Source: Paenibacillus lentus (lineage in GTDB: Bacteria > Bacillota > Bacilli > Paenibacillales > Paenibacillaceae). From it: 64,000 bases of DNA. The position numbers were made by a program, and so were the translations under genes. The stretch lies in the NCBI RefSeq assembly GCF_003931855.1, contig NZ_CP034248.1, forward strand, positions 2,232,001-2,296,000. The letters are read 5' to 3'. The notes below the pieces were generated by a model, which ran no database searches, had not been told where the DNA came from, and saw only the letters and a list, made by a program, of their open reading frames with translations. The first letter of the stretch is position 1. Every line of letters begins with the position of its first letter. Shown one piece after another: positions 36,339 to 47,408 of this stretch.

Positions 36339-38669
36339 ATGATCGGTTTTATGGATAGTTCGAGAAGCAGTGTATGGAACTTTACAAAATCAACCGCGGC
36401 TGTGCTCATTCTCATGATGGTTATATCTGTTTTGTTACCTACAGGGGTTAACGCGGATACGGACCCTAGCCCAATCCGTGTCAACCAAGTTGGTTACCTG
36501 CCCGGGGCGAATAAAATAGCCACGATTGTCAGTAGCTCGACATCGCCGCTTGCTTGGGAGCTACGGAAGACGGGAGGCGGCGTAGCAGCTCAAGGACAAA
36601 CGCATGTATATGGTCAGGATCAGGCTTCTGCCGATCATATTCACCACGCGGATTTTTCATCCATTACGGAACAAGGGACTTATAAATTATGGGTTTCGGG
36701 GTTAGGAGAAAGTGTACAATTTTCAATTACTGAAAACTTATATCCGAGCCTGCCGAACGAAGCGATGGAATATTTTTATTTTCATCGTATGGGAATTGAT
36801 ATCGAGGCGCAATATTTGAGTAATTCGGCGTTTGCTCATAAAGCACTGCATCCGGGGGACGGCTCGGTTGGCTGTTTTAACAACTGGTGCGGAAACGAAA
36901 GGCTCAATGTGAAAAATTCCTGGGCGGACGCGGGGGATTTCGGAATCTATCCCGTGAATCAGGCCATATCAGCTTGGACGCTGCTGAATCTGTACGAGCG
37001 TTATCCAACAGTGTTCCCGGACGGTTCCCTGAACATCCCGGAGAGCGGGAACGGAATTCCCGACATTCTCGATGAAGTTTTGTTCGGCTCTACTTTTATG
37101 AAAGGAGTTATGCCTTCGACAGGGCTTGCCTCGCATAAAATTCATGGTGATAACTGGAGTGCTTTCCCAGTAACGAACATTGATGAGGAAAACAGCATGA
37201 ATCGCCAGGCCCAGCCGCCATCTACGAATGCGACCTATGCGGTTGCCCGCAATCTCGCACATTTGGCTCGCCTGATCGAACCGTACAATGCAGTAGAGGC
37301 CGCGGAAATGTGGAGCATTGCCAAGGAGGCCTGGACACGGGCTTTGGCTAACCCGAATGTTCTCTATACCTCGGAAACGCCCGATGCTCCTGGTGGCGGA
37401 GACTATGATGATATGAGTACAAGCGATGACCGATATGCGGCGGCCGCAGAGCTTTATTTGACGGCTTATGCGTTCGGTGACAGCAATGCCTCTTCCTACA
37501 AAGCCGCGGTAACCTCATCTCCCCATTACCGCGAGGTTACCCAGTTTGATTGGTACTCTACGGCTGCGACAGGTACGCTCTCCTTATTGTCAGCTCCCAG
37601 CGATTTACCAGCCACTGATCTTCAGGCGATGAAGACGAATGTGCTGAACCAGGCGAACGGTATGCTGGCGACGCTAAACGGGGAAGGATACCCTGTGCTG
37701 CTGCCGGGGAACAAAGGTTATGATTGGGGCTCCAACTCCAGCATTGCCAATAAAATGATATTGCTGGGCTACGCTTACGATCTTAGCCAGAATTTGAATT
37801 ATTTAAAGGCCATGAACCGGGCGATGGATTATTTCATGGGTAACAATGCGATGAGATTATCCTATATTACGGGATACGGACAATACTACGAGACGGACAC
37901 GCATGACCGCTGGGCCTGGGGCAAATACCAGAGCGGCGTCCCGTATCCGAAAGGCTGGCTGTCCGGAGGGCCGAACAATACGCATATCAATGATTCGGCG
38001 ACACCGACGGGAATGCCGGCTGCGAAATCGTATGCCCCGAAGAACACGGCCCCTGAGGCCTGGGTGTCCAAAGAGAATACGATCAACTGGAATGCACCAC
38101 TCGTTTGGATTTCAAAATACATTCAAGACCACAGAGAGCCCTTAGGCGGAGGTACGAACTCGAATCCTAACCCGAATCCCGACCCAAACCCAGATCCAAA
38201 CCCATCACCTGAAGGAGATTTGGCTGTTCAGTATAAGGCCGGGGACACGAATCCCTTGGATAACCAGTTCAAGCCGTACTTTAATATCGTTAATCACGGT
38301 TCTACGGCAATACCTTTAAGTGAATTAAGCCTTCGTTACTATATTACTGTTGATGAAAATGAACAGATGGAGTTCAACTGCGATTGGGCGATGGTAGGCT
38401 GCACTAATCTAAGCGGTACTTTTGTCAAAATGAATCCCGGAAAATCGATGGCAGATACCTATTTGGAGATTACATTCAATGCAGCGGCAGGTTCGCTGCC
38501 GGCGGGAGGTCAAACCGGGGATATCCAGACTCGCAACCATAGCAGCAACTGGACGAATTTAAACGAGAGCAATGATTATTCTTTTGATCCGCTGAATACT
38601 GCTTATACGAACTGGGAACGCGTAACCTTGTATCATAACGGGATTTTAGTATTCGGAACAGAGCCTTGA
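36339..38669 (+). CDS. Secreted GH9 endoglucanase with CelD N-domain and CBM3
   Basis: 776 residues. Signal peptide to about residue 39 (VNADTDP). An Ig-like CelD_N domain (45-130) has the signature PIRVNQVGYLPG. The GH9 (alpha/alpha)6 barrel spans about 140-605. Catalytic residues are Asp197 and Asp200 in SWADAGDFG, and Glu579 in ENTINWNAPLVW. A linker of NPNPDP repeats (608-623) precedes the CBM3 (626-776). It lies 28 bases after the GH10 gene with GAGGGAG before the ATG, so the two are probably one transcript. No terminator is obvious after it. Confidence 0.92.
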   Translation: MIGFMDSSRSSVWNFTKSTAAVLILMMVISVLLPTGVNADTDPSPIRVNQVGYLPGANKIATIVSSSTSPLAWELRKTGGGVAAQGQTHVYGQDQASADHIHHADFSSITEQGTYKLWVSGLGESVQFSITENLYPSLPNEAMEYFYFHRMGIDIEAQYLSNSAFAHKALHPGDGSVGCFNNWCGNERLNVKNSWADAGDFGIYPVNQAISAWTLLNLYERYPTVFPDGSLNIPESGNGIPDILDEVLFGSTFMKGVMPSTGLASHKIHGDNWSAFPVTNIDEENSMNRQAQPPSTNATYAVARNLAHLARLIEPYNAVEAAEMWSIAKEAWTRALANPNVLYTSETPDAPGGGDYDDMSTSDDRYAAAAELYLTAYAFGDSNASSYKAAVTSSPHYREVTQFDWYSTAATGTLSLLSAPSDLPATDLQAMKTNVLNQANGMLATLNGEGYPVLLPGNKGYDWGSNSSIANKMILLGYAYDLSQNLNYLKAMNRAMDYFMGNNAMRLSYITGYGQYYETDTHDRWAWGKYQSGVPYPKGWLSGGPNNTHINDSATPTGMPAAKSYAPKNTAPEAWVSKENTINWNAPLVWISKYIQDHREPLGGGTNSNPNPNPDPNPDPNPSPEGDLAVQYKAGDTNPLDNQFKPYFNIVNHGSTAIPLSELSLRYYITVDENEQMEFNCDWAMVGCTNLSGTFVKMNPGKSMADTYLEITFNAAAGSLPAGGQTGDIQTRNHSSNWTNLNESNDYSFDPLNTAYTNWERVTLYHNGILVFGTEP

Positions 38670-38760
38670 TCGGCGGGACTCACATGCGATTTCTCTCAGC
38701 TCCGGCACGTTTAAGACGCTTGAATTCGGGCTGATTGGATGCTGGCCGCCAGACCAAATA

Positions 38761-38789
38761 TTGACTCCTAGTCAATTTCACGCTATGAT
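38761..38789 (+). promoter_or_regulatory. Promoter of the valS T-box transcript
   Basis: TTGACT (38761-38766), a 17-base spacer, and TATGAT (38784-38789), near consensus. The -35 is part of a small palindrome TTGACT-CCT-AGTCAA. Confidence 0.75.
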
Positions 38790-38799
38790 AATGAAGATT

Positions 38800-39110
38800 A
38801 ACTTAAAAAATGCGTGGAAAGACATAGAACGGGAAGAGTAGGCAGTATGCCCTTCAGAGAGCGGGATTGCAGCGCTGGAAGATTCCGCAGGATGCAGCTG
38901 GCCGAAGTCACCCGGGAGTCGCTTGTTTGAGCAGCTATGTAGTATGTAGTCGTTAGAACGGGCCGGTAGCAGCCGTTATCTGTACGAGTGTTGCGAGTTT
39001 CTCGGCTATTCCAATTAAAGAGGAATCAGCTTAGGTGAACCCGCAAAACAAAGGTGGTACCGCGAAAGTAAAGCCCTTTCGTCCTTTGAGACGAGGGGCT
39101 TTTTGTATTT
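38800..39110 (+). promoter_or_regulatory. T-box riboswitch, tRNA-Val, controlling valS
   Basis: The T-box core AGGTGGTACCGCG is at 39052-39064, with TGGT positioned to pair with the tRNA ACCA end. Stem I features are visible: GAAGAGTAG (AGTA motif near 38832) and AGAGAGC near 38857. The likely specifier is GTC at 38907-38909 (GAAGTCA), a valine codon that agrees with the downstream gene. The competing terminator is AAAGCCCTTTCGTC/GACGAGGGGCTTT (39070-39102) followed by TTTTT's. Uncharged tRNA-Val stabilises the antiterminator and switches on valS. Confidence 0.93.
39070..39104 (+). terminator. Regulated terminator of the valS T-box
   Basis: AAAGCCCTTTCGTC pairs with GACGAGGGGCTTT around the loop CTTTGA, then a T run. 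Its left arm must be sequestered for the antiterminator to form. Confidence 0.9.
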
Positions 39111-39170
39111 TTAAGCAAGACTATCCTGATTACGCTAAGGCAATGCTGAATTGTAACGGAGGTTGAAATT

Positions 39171-41840
39171 ATGTCAGAGATCCAAAAGCATTCATCGGCT
39201 AACATGCCAACAACGTATGACCCTAAGGCGGCAGAGCAGAAATGGTATCGGTATTGGATGGAGGGCGGCTTTTTCAAAGCAGGGCAAAGACCGGAAGCTA
39301 CGCCGTACACGATCGTTATTCCACCACCGAATGTAACCGGTATGCTCCATATCGGGCATGCGCTTGATTTTACGCTGCAGGATATATTAATCCGCACAAA
39401 ACGGATGCAGGGTTATGACGCTCTGTGGCTCCCAGGCTCAGATCATGCCGGAATAGCTACGCAAACGAGAGTAGAGCAAACGCTGCGGGCAGAAGGAATT
39501 TCCCGTTATGACCTTGGACGCGAGAAGTTTCTTGAGAAGGTATGGGAGTGGAAAGAGCATTATGCCGACACGATTCGTGAACAATGGGCAAAAATGGGCT
39601 TCTCGCTCGATTACTCCCGCGAGCGGTTTACTTTGGACGAAGGGCTATCGGAGGCTGTTCGCGAAGTTTTCGTTAAGTTGTACGAGAAGGGTCTGATTTA
39701 TCGCGGTAAGTATATCATTAACTGGGATCCTGCGGCTCGTACGGCCCTCTCGGATATTGAAGTGGAGTACAAAGAGGTTAACGGTCATTTGTATCATCTT
39801 CAATATCCGCTTAAGGATGGCAGCGGATTTATTACAGTAGCTACAACGAGACCTGAAACGATGCTTGGGGATACGGCTGTTGCCGTTCATCCTGAGGATG
39901 AGAGATATCGTCACCTAATCGGGCAATCTTTAGTTTTGCCAATCGTGAACCGCGAAATTCCGATTATAGCCGATGAGTACGTAGATAAGGAATTCGGAAG
40001 TGGAGCGGTGAAGATTACACCTGCTCATGACCCGAATGACTTTGAAGTAGGCCTTCGCTATGATCTGCCGCAAATTACCGTTATGGATGAAAGTGGCAAG
40101 ATGAACGAGGCAGCTGGAAAATACAAGGGGCTGGATCGCAGCGAATGCCGCAAAGCCATCGTTGAAGATTTGAAAGAATCGGGAGTCCTTGTGCAAATCG
40201 AGGATCATGTTCACCAGGTTGGGCACAGCGAGCGTTCCGGAGCCGTTGTAGAACCTTATCTATCGACGCAATGGTTCGTAAAAATGAAGCCTCTGGCAGA
40301 AGCGGCGATCGCTGCTCAAAAGTCAGGCAAAGGAGTTCACTTTGTTCCGGAGCGGTTTGAGAAAATCTACCTGCACTGGATCGAGAATGTTCGCGATTGG
40401 TGTATTTCCAGGCAACTATGGTGGGGTCATCGCATTCCAGCCTGGTATTGTGAATCCTGTGGCGAATTGCACGTCGCAAGAGAAGCAGTAGATGCTTGCG
40501 TAAAATGCGGAGGACATAAGCTTGTACAGGATAATGATGTTCTTGACACCTGGTTTAGTTCTGCGCTGTGGCCGTTCTCCACACTGGGCTGGCCGAATGA
40601 GGACAGCGAGGACTTCAAACGTTACTTCCCAACGGATGTTCTCGTTACCGGGTATGACATCATTTACTTCTGGGTAGCCCGGATGATCTTTACCGCGCTC
40701 GAGTTTACGGGAGAAATTCCGTTTAAGGATGTGCTGATCCATGGACTGGTACGGGACAGCGAAGGCCAGAAAATGTCTAAATCGCTGGGTAACGGGGTTG
40801 ATCCATTGGATGTGATCGAGAAATATGGTGCGGATGCGATGCGCTATATGATCTCTACGAGCAGTACGCCTGGGCAGGACTTGCGCTTCCACTGGGAGCG
40901 GGTCGAGCAGGCTCGCAACTTTGCGAATAAAATTTGGAACGCCTCTAGGTTTGCATTGATGAATCTGGAAGGTGTAACCTTTGATGATATTAATATTGAA
41001 GGAAAGCTGTCGACTTCCGATCGTTGGATCCTTCACCGTTTCAATGAGACGGCGCGCAATATCACTCGTCTGATCGATGCTTATGAATTCGGAGAGACAG
41101 GTCGGGAACTGTATAACTTCATTTGGGATGATTTATGTGACTGGTATATTGAATTTGCTAAATTGTCGTTCTATGGCGAAGATCCGGTAGCCAAAAAGAA
41201 TACGCAGTCCGTCCTTGCCTATGTGCTTGATCGCACGCTGCGATTGATTCATCCTTTCATGCCGTTTATTTCCGAGGAAATATGGCAGCACTTGCCGCAT
41301 CGCGGCGAGACAATCACGCTTGCAGAATGGCCGCAGTATGATCCAGCGCTGGAAGCACCGGATGCCGTGCGGGAAATGAATTTGCTGATCGACATTATTC
41401 GCTCCGTTCGGAATATTCGCGCGGAAGTAAATGTACCAATGAGCAAGCAAATCGAATTGATCGTGAAGCCAAGCTCAGCCGAGCTGCTGGATATCGTGGA
41501 ACGCAACAGTCACTATATCCGTCGATTCTGCAATACCTCGCAATATGAAGCTTCACTGGATGCGGCAGTACCTGAGAAGGCGATGACGGCGGTAGTGACG
41601 GGAGCCGAGTTATATTTGCCGTTAGCGGGTCTGATTGATATCAGCCAGGAAATTGCCCGTCTCGAGAAAGAATTGGCTCACCTCGATAAAGAGGTAGAGC
41701 GTGTAGAGAAGAAGCTGGCGAACGAGGGTTTTGTAGCTAAGGCACCAGCGAAGGTGATAGAGGAGGAACGTGCCAAAATGGCCGATTACTCCAGTAAACG
41801 TGATAAAGTGCTGGCCCGGATCGCTGAATTGAAAGGCTAA
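39171..41840 (+). CDS. valS: Valyl-tRNA synthetase
   Basis: 889 residues, full length. The class I signatures are HIGH at 60-63 ([12 protein letters not shown]) and KMSKS at 534-538. The editing domain contains [19 protein letters not shown]. The C-terminal coiled coil ([37 protein letters not shown]) is typical for ValRS. GGAGGT precedes the ATG. Regulated by the T-box upstream. Confidence 0.98.
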   Translation: MSEIQKHSSANMPTTYDPKAAEQKWYRYWMEGGFFKAGQRPEATPYTIVIPPPNVTGMLHIGHALDFTLQDILIRTKRMQGYDALWLPGSDHAGIATQTRVEQTLRAEGISRYDLGREKFLEKVWEWKEHYADTIREQWAKMGFSLDYSRERFTLDEGLSEAVREVFVKLYEKGLIYRGKYIINWDPAARTALSDIEVEYKEVNGHLYHLQYPLKDGSGFITVATTRPETMLGDTAVAVHPEDERYRHLIGQSLVLPIVNREIPIIADEYVDKEFGSGAVKITPAHDPNDFEVGLRYDLPQITVMDESGKMNEAAGKYKGLDRSECRKAIVEDLKESGVLVQIEDHVHQVGHSERSGAVVEPYLSTQWFVKMKPLAEAAIAAQKSGKGVHFVPERFEKIYLHWIENVRDWCISRQLWWGHRIPAWYCESCGELHVAREAVDACVKCGGHKLVQDNDVLDTWFSSALWPFSTLGWPNEDSEDFKRYFPTDVLVTGYDIIYFWVARMIFTALEFTGEIPFKDVLIHGLVRDSEGQKMSKSLGNGVDPLDVIEKYGADAMRYMISTSSTPGQDLRFHWERVEQARNFANKIWNASRFALMNLEGVTFDDINIEGKLSTSDRWILHRFNETARNITRLIDAYEFGETGRELYNFIWDDLCDWYIEFAKLSFYGEDPVAKKNTQSVLAYVLDRTLRLIHPFMPFISEEIWQHLPHRGETITLAEWPQYDPALEAPDAVREMNLLIDIIRSVRNIRAEVNVPMSKQIELIVKPSSAELLDIVERNSHYIRRFCNTSQYEASLDAAVPEKAMTAVVTGAELYLPLAGLIDISQEIARLEKELAHLDKEVERVEKKLANEGFVAKAPAKVIEEERAKMADYSSKRDKVLARIAELKG

Positions 41841-41953
41841 GACACGAGCAATACCCTTAGTACAGCAGGAGCAAAAGTCATTAATTACAGCTCTTGCTGT
41901 ACATTTCATTATTGCAGCATTTCGATCAATACATTAATGTAGGTGAAAATGTC

Positions 41954-43336
41954 ATGGGGGTTAATCTTTCGAAGGAGATTCAACTGCCGCTTGCAAGCTA
42001 TCCAGATGCGGTTGAATGGATTAACGGTTTATTACCGTTTGGCATCCGTCCGGGATTAGAGCGGATTGAACGGATGATGGAGCATTTTGGTCACCCGCAT
42101 CGAAGACTTAAGTTCATACATGTTGCAGGAACGAACGGTAAAGGCTCCTCCTGTGCTTTTTTAAGTTCAACGCTCAAGGAATGCGGATATGATGTAGGGA
42201 TGTTCACTTCCCCTTACATTACGAAGTTTACGAACAGATTCCAATTCAATGGAGAGGACATACCGGAGGAGACACTGCTCAGCTTGTCCAACCGGATTGC
42301 TCCCGTTGTGAATGAGATCGCTGCCAGTGAATTGGGATCTCCTACAATGTTTGAAGTGAGTACAGCACTTGCGATTCTTTATTTTGCGGAAGTATGCTAT
42401 CCCGATGTTGTAGTATGGGAGACCGGACTCGGGGGTAGAATGGATGTAACGAACCTGGTCACGCCGATTGTGTCACTGATTACGAATGTCGGCATGGATC
42501 ACACGGATATTTTGGGCGACTCTCTGGAGGAAATCGCTTCTGAAAAAGCAGGCATTATCAAACCGGGCGTTCCGGTAGTAAGCTGTGCCAGCCAGTCTTC
42601 TGTTATTGCTGTTTTGAAAGAGACAGCTAAAGAGAAAGGCTCGACGCTCTATTTGCTAGGTGAGCAGTTTTACTACGATGGCAACGTTAGTGGCTTAAGC
42701 AGTCAAACCCAGAGCATTCATTTTCGCGGGCCGTTCCGTGCGATGGATTTAGAGCTTTCGATGTTAGGCCAGCATCAATGCGTAAATGCGGCAGGGGTAA
42801 TGATGGTACTCGAGGTTTTACGCCAATACATGGCCTTTGTTCTTGAGGATGAGCAGGTGCGGGTCGGATTCAAAAATGCTTTTTGGGCAGGACGGCTTGA
42901 GCAAGTAGCTGAGCAGCCGCGAATCATACTCGATGGGGCCCATAATCCGGAGGGTGCAGAAGCGCTCACGAGAAGCCTTTCGGAAGCATTTAGCTACCGA
43001 AAGCTGAATTTGATGATGGGGATGCTGGATAACAAGCATCATCGTGAATACTTGGAGCATATATTACCAATAGTGGATACGCTTATTCTGACCGAGCCCG
43101 ATTTTCGCAAGAAAATGGATGCGGATTCGCTGTATCAGCTCGTGGAGGAATTGCGCGGAGATATAGCGAAGGCGGATCTTGAAGTCATTGTGGAGCGTGA
43201 TTGGAAAAGTGCGCTGGCACTGCTTCAAGCACGGACGGAACGGGAGGATCTTGGGGTAGTTACAGGTACGCTCTATATGATTTCGGACGTGCGGGCAACC
43301 CTTTTGCATCATACCGATTCTGAAAAAGGCTGGTGA
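41954..43336 (+). CDS. folC: Folylpolyglutamate/dihydrofolate synthase
   Basis: 460 residues from ATG 41954; 20 more if the in-frame start at 41894 were used, which lacks a ribosome binding site. It is a Mur-ligase fold enzyme. The P-loop is [11 protein letters not shown], then [25 protein letters not shown] and [12 protein letters not shown]. It adds glutamate to folates and probably to dihydropteroate. Follows valS as in Bacillus. It overlaps murC by 4 bases (GTGA). Confidence 0.95.
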   Translation: MGVNLSKEIQLPLASYPDAVEWINGLLPFGIRPGLERIERMMEHFGHPHRRLKFIHVAGTNGKGSSCAFLSSTLKECGYDVGMFTSPYITKFTNRFQFNGEDIPEETLLSLSNRIAPVVNEIAASELGSPTMFEVSTALAILYFAEVCYPDVVVWETGLGGRMDVTNLVTPIVSLITNVGMDHTDILGDSLEEIASEKAGIIKPGVPVVSCASQSSVIAVLKETAKEKGSTLYLLGEQFYYDGNVSGLSSQTQSIHFRGPFRAMDLELSMLGQHQCVNAAGVMMVLEVLRQYMAFVLEDEQVRVGFKNAFWAGRLEQVAEQPRIILDGAHNPEGAEALTRSLSEAFSYRKLNLMMGMLDNKHHREYLEHILPIVDTLILTEPDFRKKMDADSLYQLVEELRGDIAKADLEVIVERDWKSALALLQARTEREDLGVVTGTLYMISDVRATLLHHTDSEKGW

Positions 43337-44715
43337 CCATATTGTTGAATACAACAGAACAACATGTACATTTTATCGGGATCGGTGGCTATGGAATGAG
43401 CGCTATTGCCCGCGTTATGCTGGAAATGGGCTACACCGTTACCGGATCGGACGTCGCTTCCCAGGAGTTGACCGAGAAGCTGGCGGCCAAAGGGGCTAAA
43501 ATTTATATTGGACATACCAAAGAACAGGTTCATGGGGCAGATTTAGTCGTATACTCGACAGCACTGCCAAAGGACAACGTCGAGCGGGTGGAAGCGGAAG
43601 AGCAGGGCATACCGGTTCTACATCGTTCCCAGATGCTGGCGAGATTACTTAACGAACGTACAGGCGTGGCTGTCGCCGGAGCGCATGGCAAGACGACGAC
43701 CTCGTCTATGATTGCTCTGGTGATGGAGCAGTGTGGAACAGATCCTACCTATATTATCGGTGGCGAAATAATGGATATCGGTACGAATGCTAAGGCAGGT
43801 CAGGGAAAATGTGTTGTTGCCGAGGCGGATGAGAGCGACGGTTCTTTCCTCCAGTACCATCCAACGCTCGGCATCGTTACGAATATTGAGGCCGATCATC
43901 TGGAAAATTATGGTGGAGATTTCGGAAAGCTTAAGGATGCTTACGTGCAATTTCTAAATCAAATCAAGCCGGAAGGTAAAGCTGTTGTTTCTGGAGATGA
44001 CGGAATTATCCGTGAGTTACTGCCTAAACTGCAGTGTAATGTGGTAACTTATGGGATAGAAACAGCTTGTGATTATACAGCCACGGATATCATGCTGGGG
44101 GATCGCAAGGTTGTGTTCACGATGAATCATGGCCAGCAGCCCCTGGGCCAAATTAAGCTTTCCGTACCGGGAAGGCATAATGTCTATAATGCGATGGCAA
44201 CGGTAATTGTATGCCTAGAGGCAGGAATTCCTTTCGCGGACATTGCAGAGGCGATTCAGTACTTTCACGGAGCTAAGCGTCGTTTCCAGGTGCTTGGTGA
44301 GAGCCGTGGCATCCTTGTGATTGATGATTATGCTCATCATCCAACGGAGATTGAAGCAACGATTGCCGCCGCCAAGGCGACCGGCAAAAGAATCATTGCC
44401 GTATTTCAGCCGCAGCGCTATTCGCGCACCTTCTTTCTATTAGATGCCTTTAGCCGGGCATTTGGCGGAGCCGATGAAGTGATTATTACCGATATCTATT
44501 CACCTGCCGGAGAGAAGCAGATTGAAGGCGTCAATTCATTGAAGCTGGTAGAGCTGATTAAAGAAAATAGCAATGCCGGAGCAAGATATCTGCCAACGAA
44601 GCAGGACGTAATTGACGACTTGCAAGGAAGGCTGCAATCCGGTGATCTCGTCATTACGATGGGGGCCGGGGATATTTGGAAGGTAGGACATGAGCTGGCT
44701 AAGACTCTAGCTTAG
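43333..44715 (+). CDS. murC: UDP-N-acetylmuramate-L-alanine ligase
   Basis: 460 residues. The N-terminal Rossmann motif is [18 protein letters not shown]. The ATP site is [14 protein letters not shown], the Mur signature is [12 protein letters not shown], and the C-terminal domain has [14 protein letters not shown]. It adds L-Ala to UDP-MurNAc, the first amino acid of the peptidoglycan stem. Start is GTG 43333, coupled to folC. A strong hairpin follows. Confidence 0.97.
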   Translation: MTILLNTTEQHVHFIGIGGYGMSAIARVMLEMGYTVTGSDVASQELTEKLAAKGAKIYIGHTKEQVHGADLVVYSTALPKDNVERVEAEEQGIPVLHRSQMLARLLNERTGVAVAGAHGKTTTSSMIALVMEQCGTDPTYIIGGEIMDIGTNAKAGQGKCVVAEADESDGSFLQYHPTLGIVTNIEADHLENYGGDFGKLKDAYVQFLNQIKPEGKAVVSGDDGIIRELLPKLQCNVVTYGIETACDYTATDIMLGDRKVVFTMNHGQQPLGQIKLSVPGRHNVYNAMATVIVCLEAGIPFADIAEAIQYFHGAKRRFQVLGESRGILVIDDYAHHPTEIEATIAAAKATGKRIIAVFQPQRYSRTFFLLDAFSRAFGGADEVIITDIYSPAGEKQIEGVNSLKLVELIKENSNAGARYLPTKQDVIDDLQGRLQSGDLVITMGAGDIWKVGHELAKTLA

Positions 44716-44726
44716 AAGAAATTAAT

Positions 44727-44776
44727 AAAGGAGGAGTTCCGTGTGCAGACTTGTCTGCTGCGGAACTCCTCCTTTT
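44727..44776. terminator. Bidirectional terminator between murC and ykoC
   Basis: AAAGGAGGAGTTCCG pairs with CGGAACTCCTCCTTTT, with an inner CAGAC/GTCTG stem. A-runs on one side and T-runs on the other serve both converging genes. Confidence 0.92.
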
Positions 44777-44784
44777 GATTTATT

Positions 44785-45594
44785 TTAAAGCTGTCCTCCA
44801 TACCAAGTTAAGGTACCCAGGGCATAAGAAATGGAATATCCCAATAGGATCCCGGATAGTACGATCCCCATAAACATCCAATCCTGCCAGCGAATCTTCA
44901 TTTGGATGTAGAAATCGCGTTTGCCTCCGGTAAAACCGCGGGATACCATAGCGACGGCTACGCGCTCCGATTTACGAATTGCGCTTGCGAGCAGAGGGAT
45001 GCTGTATCTCTTAAAGGCATGGAGCAGCGAACGAACATTGCGCCTCTCTCGCCATATGCCCCGCATCCGATGAGCCTGCTGCATAATACGTAGCTCTTCG
45101 CGGAACAAAGGGAGAAAGCGAAATCCGGCTAGAATGCCGTATGCCAGCTTGGGCGGCAGCTTACATTGCTGCATGAGACTGAACATGAACTTTACGGGCT
45201 CGGTCGTTAAGACGAACATAAGCGAAAGCGCTGAGAACATTAGAGTGCGCAGGGCGAGCGAGAGGGCCAGACTGAACCCGGCTTCTGTCATCTGCAGCGG
45301 ACCCCATGATAGAAGTACCTTCGAACCCTGAGGCAAGTCGGAACGTGGGAAGAGCGCTGCCGTCCAGAAATAACCGATGGCCATAATGAAGAAGGGCAGG
45401 AACAACAGTAGCCATTTGCGCCAGGAAATCCGGCCGAAAATCACTGTAACCATCAATACATAAATCAGACTTACAGAGATCGTTACGGGATCAAAAGCAA
45501 ACGATAACAAAATTACTCCTAGAATGACCGTAAGTCCTTTAATGGCAGGATTCATCTCATTCAACAGTTCGCTAAATGCGCCGGATGCTCTCAC
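44785..45594 (-). CDS. ykoC: ECF transporter transmembrane (T) component, YkoC-like
   Basis: 269 residues from GTG 45594, which has GGGAGGT 7 bases upstream and overlaps the ykoD stop as GTGA. It is an EcfT/CbiQ-family membrane protein with about five hydrophobic segments. The coupling motif region AHRMRGIWRERR corresponds to the Ala-Arg-Gly helices that touch the ATPases, and SRGFTGGKRD is the second. It joins the substrate-binding YkoE to the YkoD ATPase for uptake of thiamine or its hydroxymethylpyrimidine part. Confidence 0.9.
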   Translation of the reverse strand: MRASGAFSELLNEMNPAIKGLTVILGVILLSFAFDPVTISVSLIYVLMVTVIFGRISWRKWLLLFLPFFIMAIGYFWTAALFPRSDLPQGSKVLLSWGPLQMTEAGFSLALSLALRTLMFSALSLMFVLTTEPVKFMFSLMQQCKLPPKLAYGILAGFRFLPLFREELRIMQQAHRMRGIWRERRNVRSLLHAFKRYSIPLLASAIRKSERVAVAMVSRGFTGGKRDFYIQMKIRWQDWMFMGIVLSGILLGYSISYALGTLTWYGGQL

Positions 45595-47408
45595 ATCAGC
45601 ACCTCCCTGCATGTTTCCTGCTTCTCCTTGAGCGTTAATCGCAGCTTATTCTTCAAATAAGCAGAGAGAGGAGGAATCAGTTTATTGGCCTGTAGCTGCT
45701 GCTCGGGCCAATCCCATAAATTATCTGGATGCCCGTCCCATTGTATGGATCCTTGGCGTAGAACAAGTACCCGATCAGCATATTGCTGAACGAGCTCCAT
45801 ATCATGAGTGATCATAATGACGGTAAGCCCGCGATCTACTCGAGCGCGCAGCGATTTCATCAATTCCAAGGCAGAGTATGCATCCTGGCCGAAGGTTGGC
45901 TCGTCGCATAACAGCAACTGCTGTTCCTCAGACAGCATGGCAGCCACACTCAAGCGGCGCTTCTGCCCCTGACTGAGCGCAAAAGGGCTGTAGTCGCGGC
46001 GGTGCTGTAGCCGATACTGTTCGAGAAGTGAGGCGACCCGCTCGGACACGACATTTTCCGGCAGTTTTTGGATTCGCAAGCTGAAGGCTAGCTCGTCGTA
46101 GACGGTATCGGTCACGAATTGGTGCTCGGGGTGCTGAAAAATCAACCCGATGCGCTTCCGCAGCTCCTGTTCAGGCCAACTCGATATGGCTTTGCCGGAT
46201 AATTGGATCGTACCGGCTGTAGGTTCTAATATTCCTGACAATAGAGCGGCCAAAGTGGATTTGCCCGCACCGTTAGGGCCGACCAGCGCAATGAATTGTC
46301 CCGCAGGAATTGTCAGCGAAAGCTGCTGAAGAATTTGTCGGCCGCCGCTGCGCTCGAAAGAGACATTGTCGAGTAACATTAAGCTGTCTCTGCTTACGGT
46401 CTCCGAATCGCCATTCGACTGCATTGACCTGCGGGCTTGCCTTTGTTCTAGCTGCTCGAGAACATTAAGCTTTATTGCGTCCGGCTCATTGAGCCAAAAA
46501 TAGGTAAGCTCATCTCTGGTTAAAGGCTGCCATGAAGCTGTATGCATTGTCTGCAGCTCCTCGTGAAGGCGCACGGCACCCGGCATCCATATTCCTAATT
46601 GTCGTGCTTCTTCTTTAAAATTAGCGAAGTAATTCCTGGGCTCGCCTTCGTAAATTAATTTTCCCTTTGTCCCCATTATAGCCAGGCGATCTACATAGGG
46701 CATCCATGCATCCAATTGATGCTCGATAAGCAAAATGCTCATCTGCCGTTGTTGGCGTATCGAGTCGATAAGGGCCGACAAGGCCCAGCAGGCTTCCGGA
46801 TCCAAATTGGATGTCGGCTCGTCGAGAATGAGCACTTTTGGATTTAGTACCAAGGCACAGGCCAATGCTAGCCGCTGCTTCATTCCCCCGGATAAGGCAT
46901 GAATCTGTGCATCCCGCCATTCAGTTAAATCAACGAGCTGTAGTGCATCGTCGATTTTTGCGCTAATTTGCTCCCTTGGACATCCGATGTTTTCCAGACA
47001 AAAAGTAAGCTCTTCCTCTACCTTTAGCATACAGAACTGACTGTCTACATCTTGAAAGACGATCCCCACCTGCTGGGCAATTGTCCCGGGATCCTGTTCC
47101 TCCAGAGACTGGCCGTATAAATAAACACTGCCGTTCACCACGCTGTCAATGGCTGAGGGGTACACGCGGTTTAAACATAGAGCCATGGAGCTTTTGCCGC
47201 AGCCTCCGGGACCGAGAAGCAGCATGAGTTCACCTTGATATAGGCGGAGGGAAAGAGAGGAGAATACAATCTCCTCATCCTCCTCGCTAAAAGCTAGTGA
47301 CAGGTCTTTCGTCTCCAGAACAATGGGCTTATTCATCATTTCCTCATTCGTGTACATCATGTGTCCTGCTCCCTGTTCGGAGGGTGTGCACGGGATTTTG
47401 GTATTCAT
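45591..47408 (-). CDS. ykoD: ECF transporter double ATPase, YkoD-like
   Basis: 605 residues from ATG 47408, whose first base is the last base of the ykoE stop (TAATG). Two complete ABC modules lie in one chain. The first has Walker A GPGGCGKSS, signature LSGGMKQRLALA and Walker B VLILDEPTS. The second has GPNGAGKST, LSQGQKRRLSVA and LLLCDEPTF. It energises the YkoE/YkoC transporter. An upstream in-frame extension to 47513 runs inside ykoE and is not used. Confidence 0.93.
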   Translation of the reverse strand: MNTKIPCTPSEQGAGHMMYTNEEMMNKPIVLETKDLSLAFSEEDEEIVFSSLSLRLYQGELMLLLGPGGCGKSSMALCLNRVYPSAIDSVVNGSVYLYGQSLEEQDPGTIAQQVGIVFQDVDSQFCMLKVEEELTFCLENIGCPREQISAKIDDALQLVDLTEWRDAQIHALSGGMKQRLALACALVLNPKVLILDEPTSNLDPEACWALSALIDSIRQQRQMSILLIEHQLDAWMPYVDRLAIMGTKGKLIYEGEPRNYFANFKEEARQLGIWMPGAVRLHEELQTMHTASWQPLTRDELTYFWLNEPDAIKLNVLEQLEQRQARRSMQSNGDSETVSRDSLMLLDNVSFERSGGRQILQQLSLTIPAGQFIALVGPNGAGKSTLAALLSGILEPTAGTIQLSGKAISSWPEQELRKRIGLIFQHPEHQFVTDTVYDELAFSLRIQKLPENVVSERVASLLEQYRLQHRRDYSPFALSQGQKRRLSVAAMLSEEQQLLLCDEPTFGQDAYSALELMKSLRARVDRGLTVIMITHDMELVQQYADRVLVLRQGSIQWDGHPDNLWDWPEQQLQANKLIPPLSAYLKNKLRLTLKEKQETCREVLM

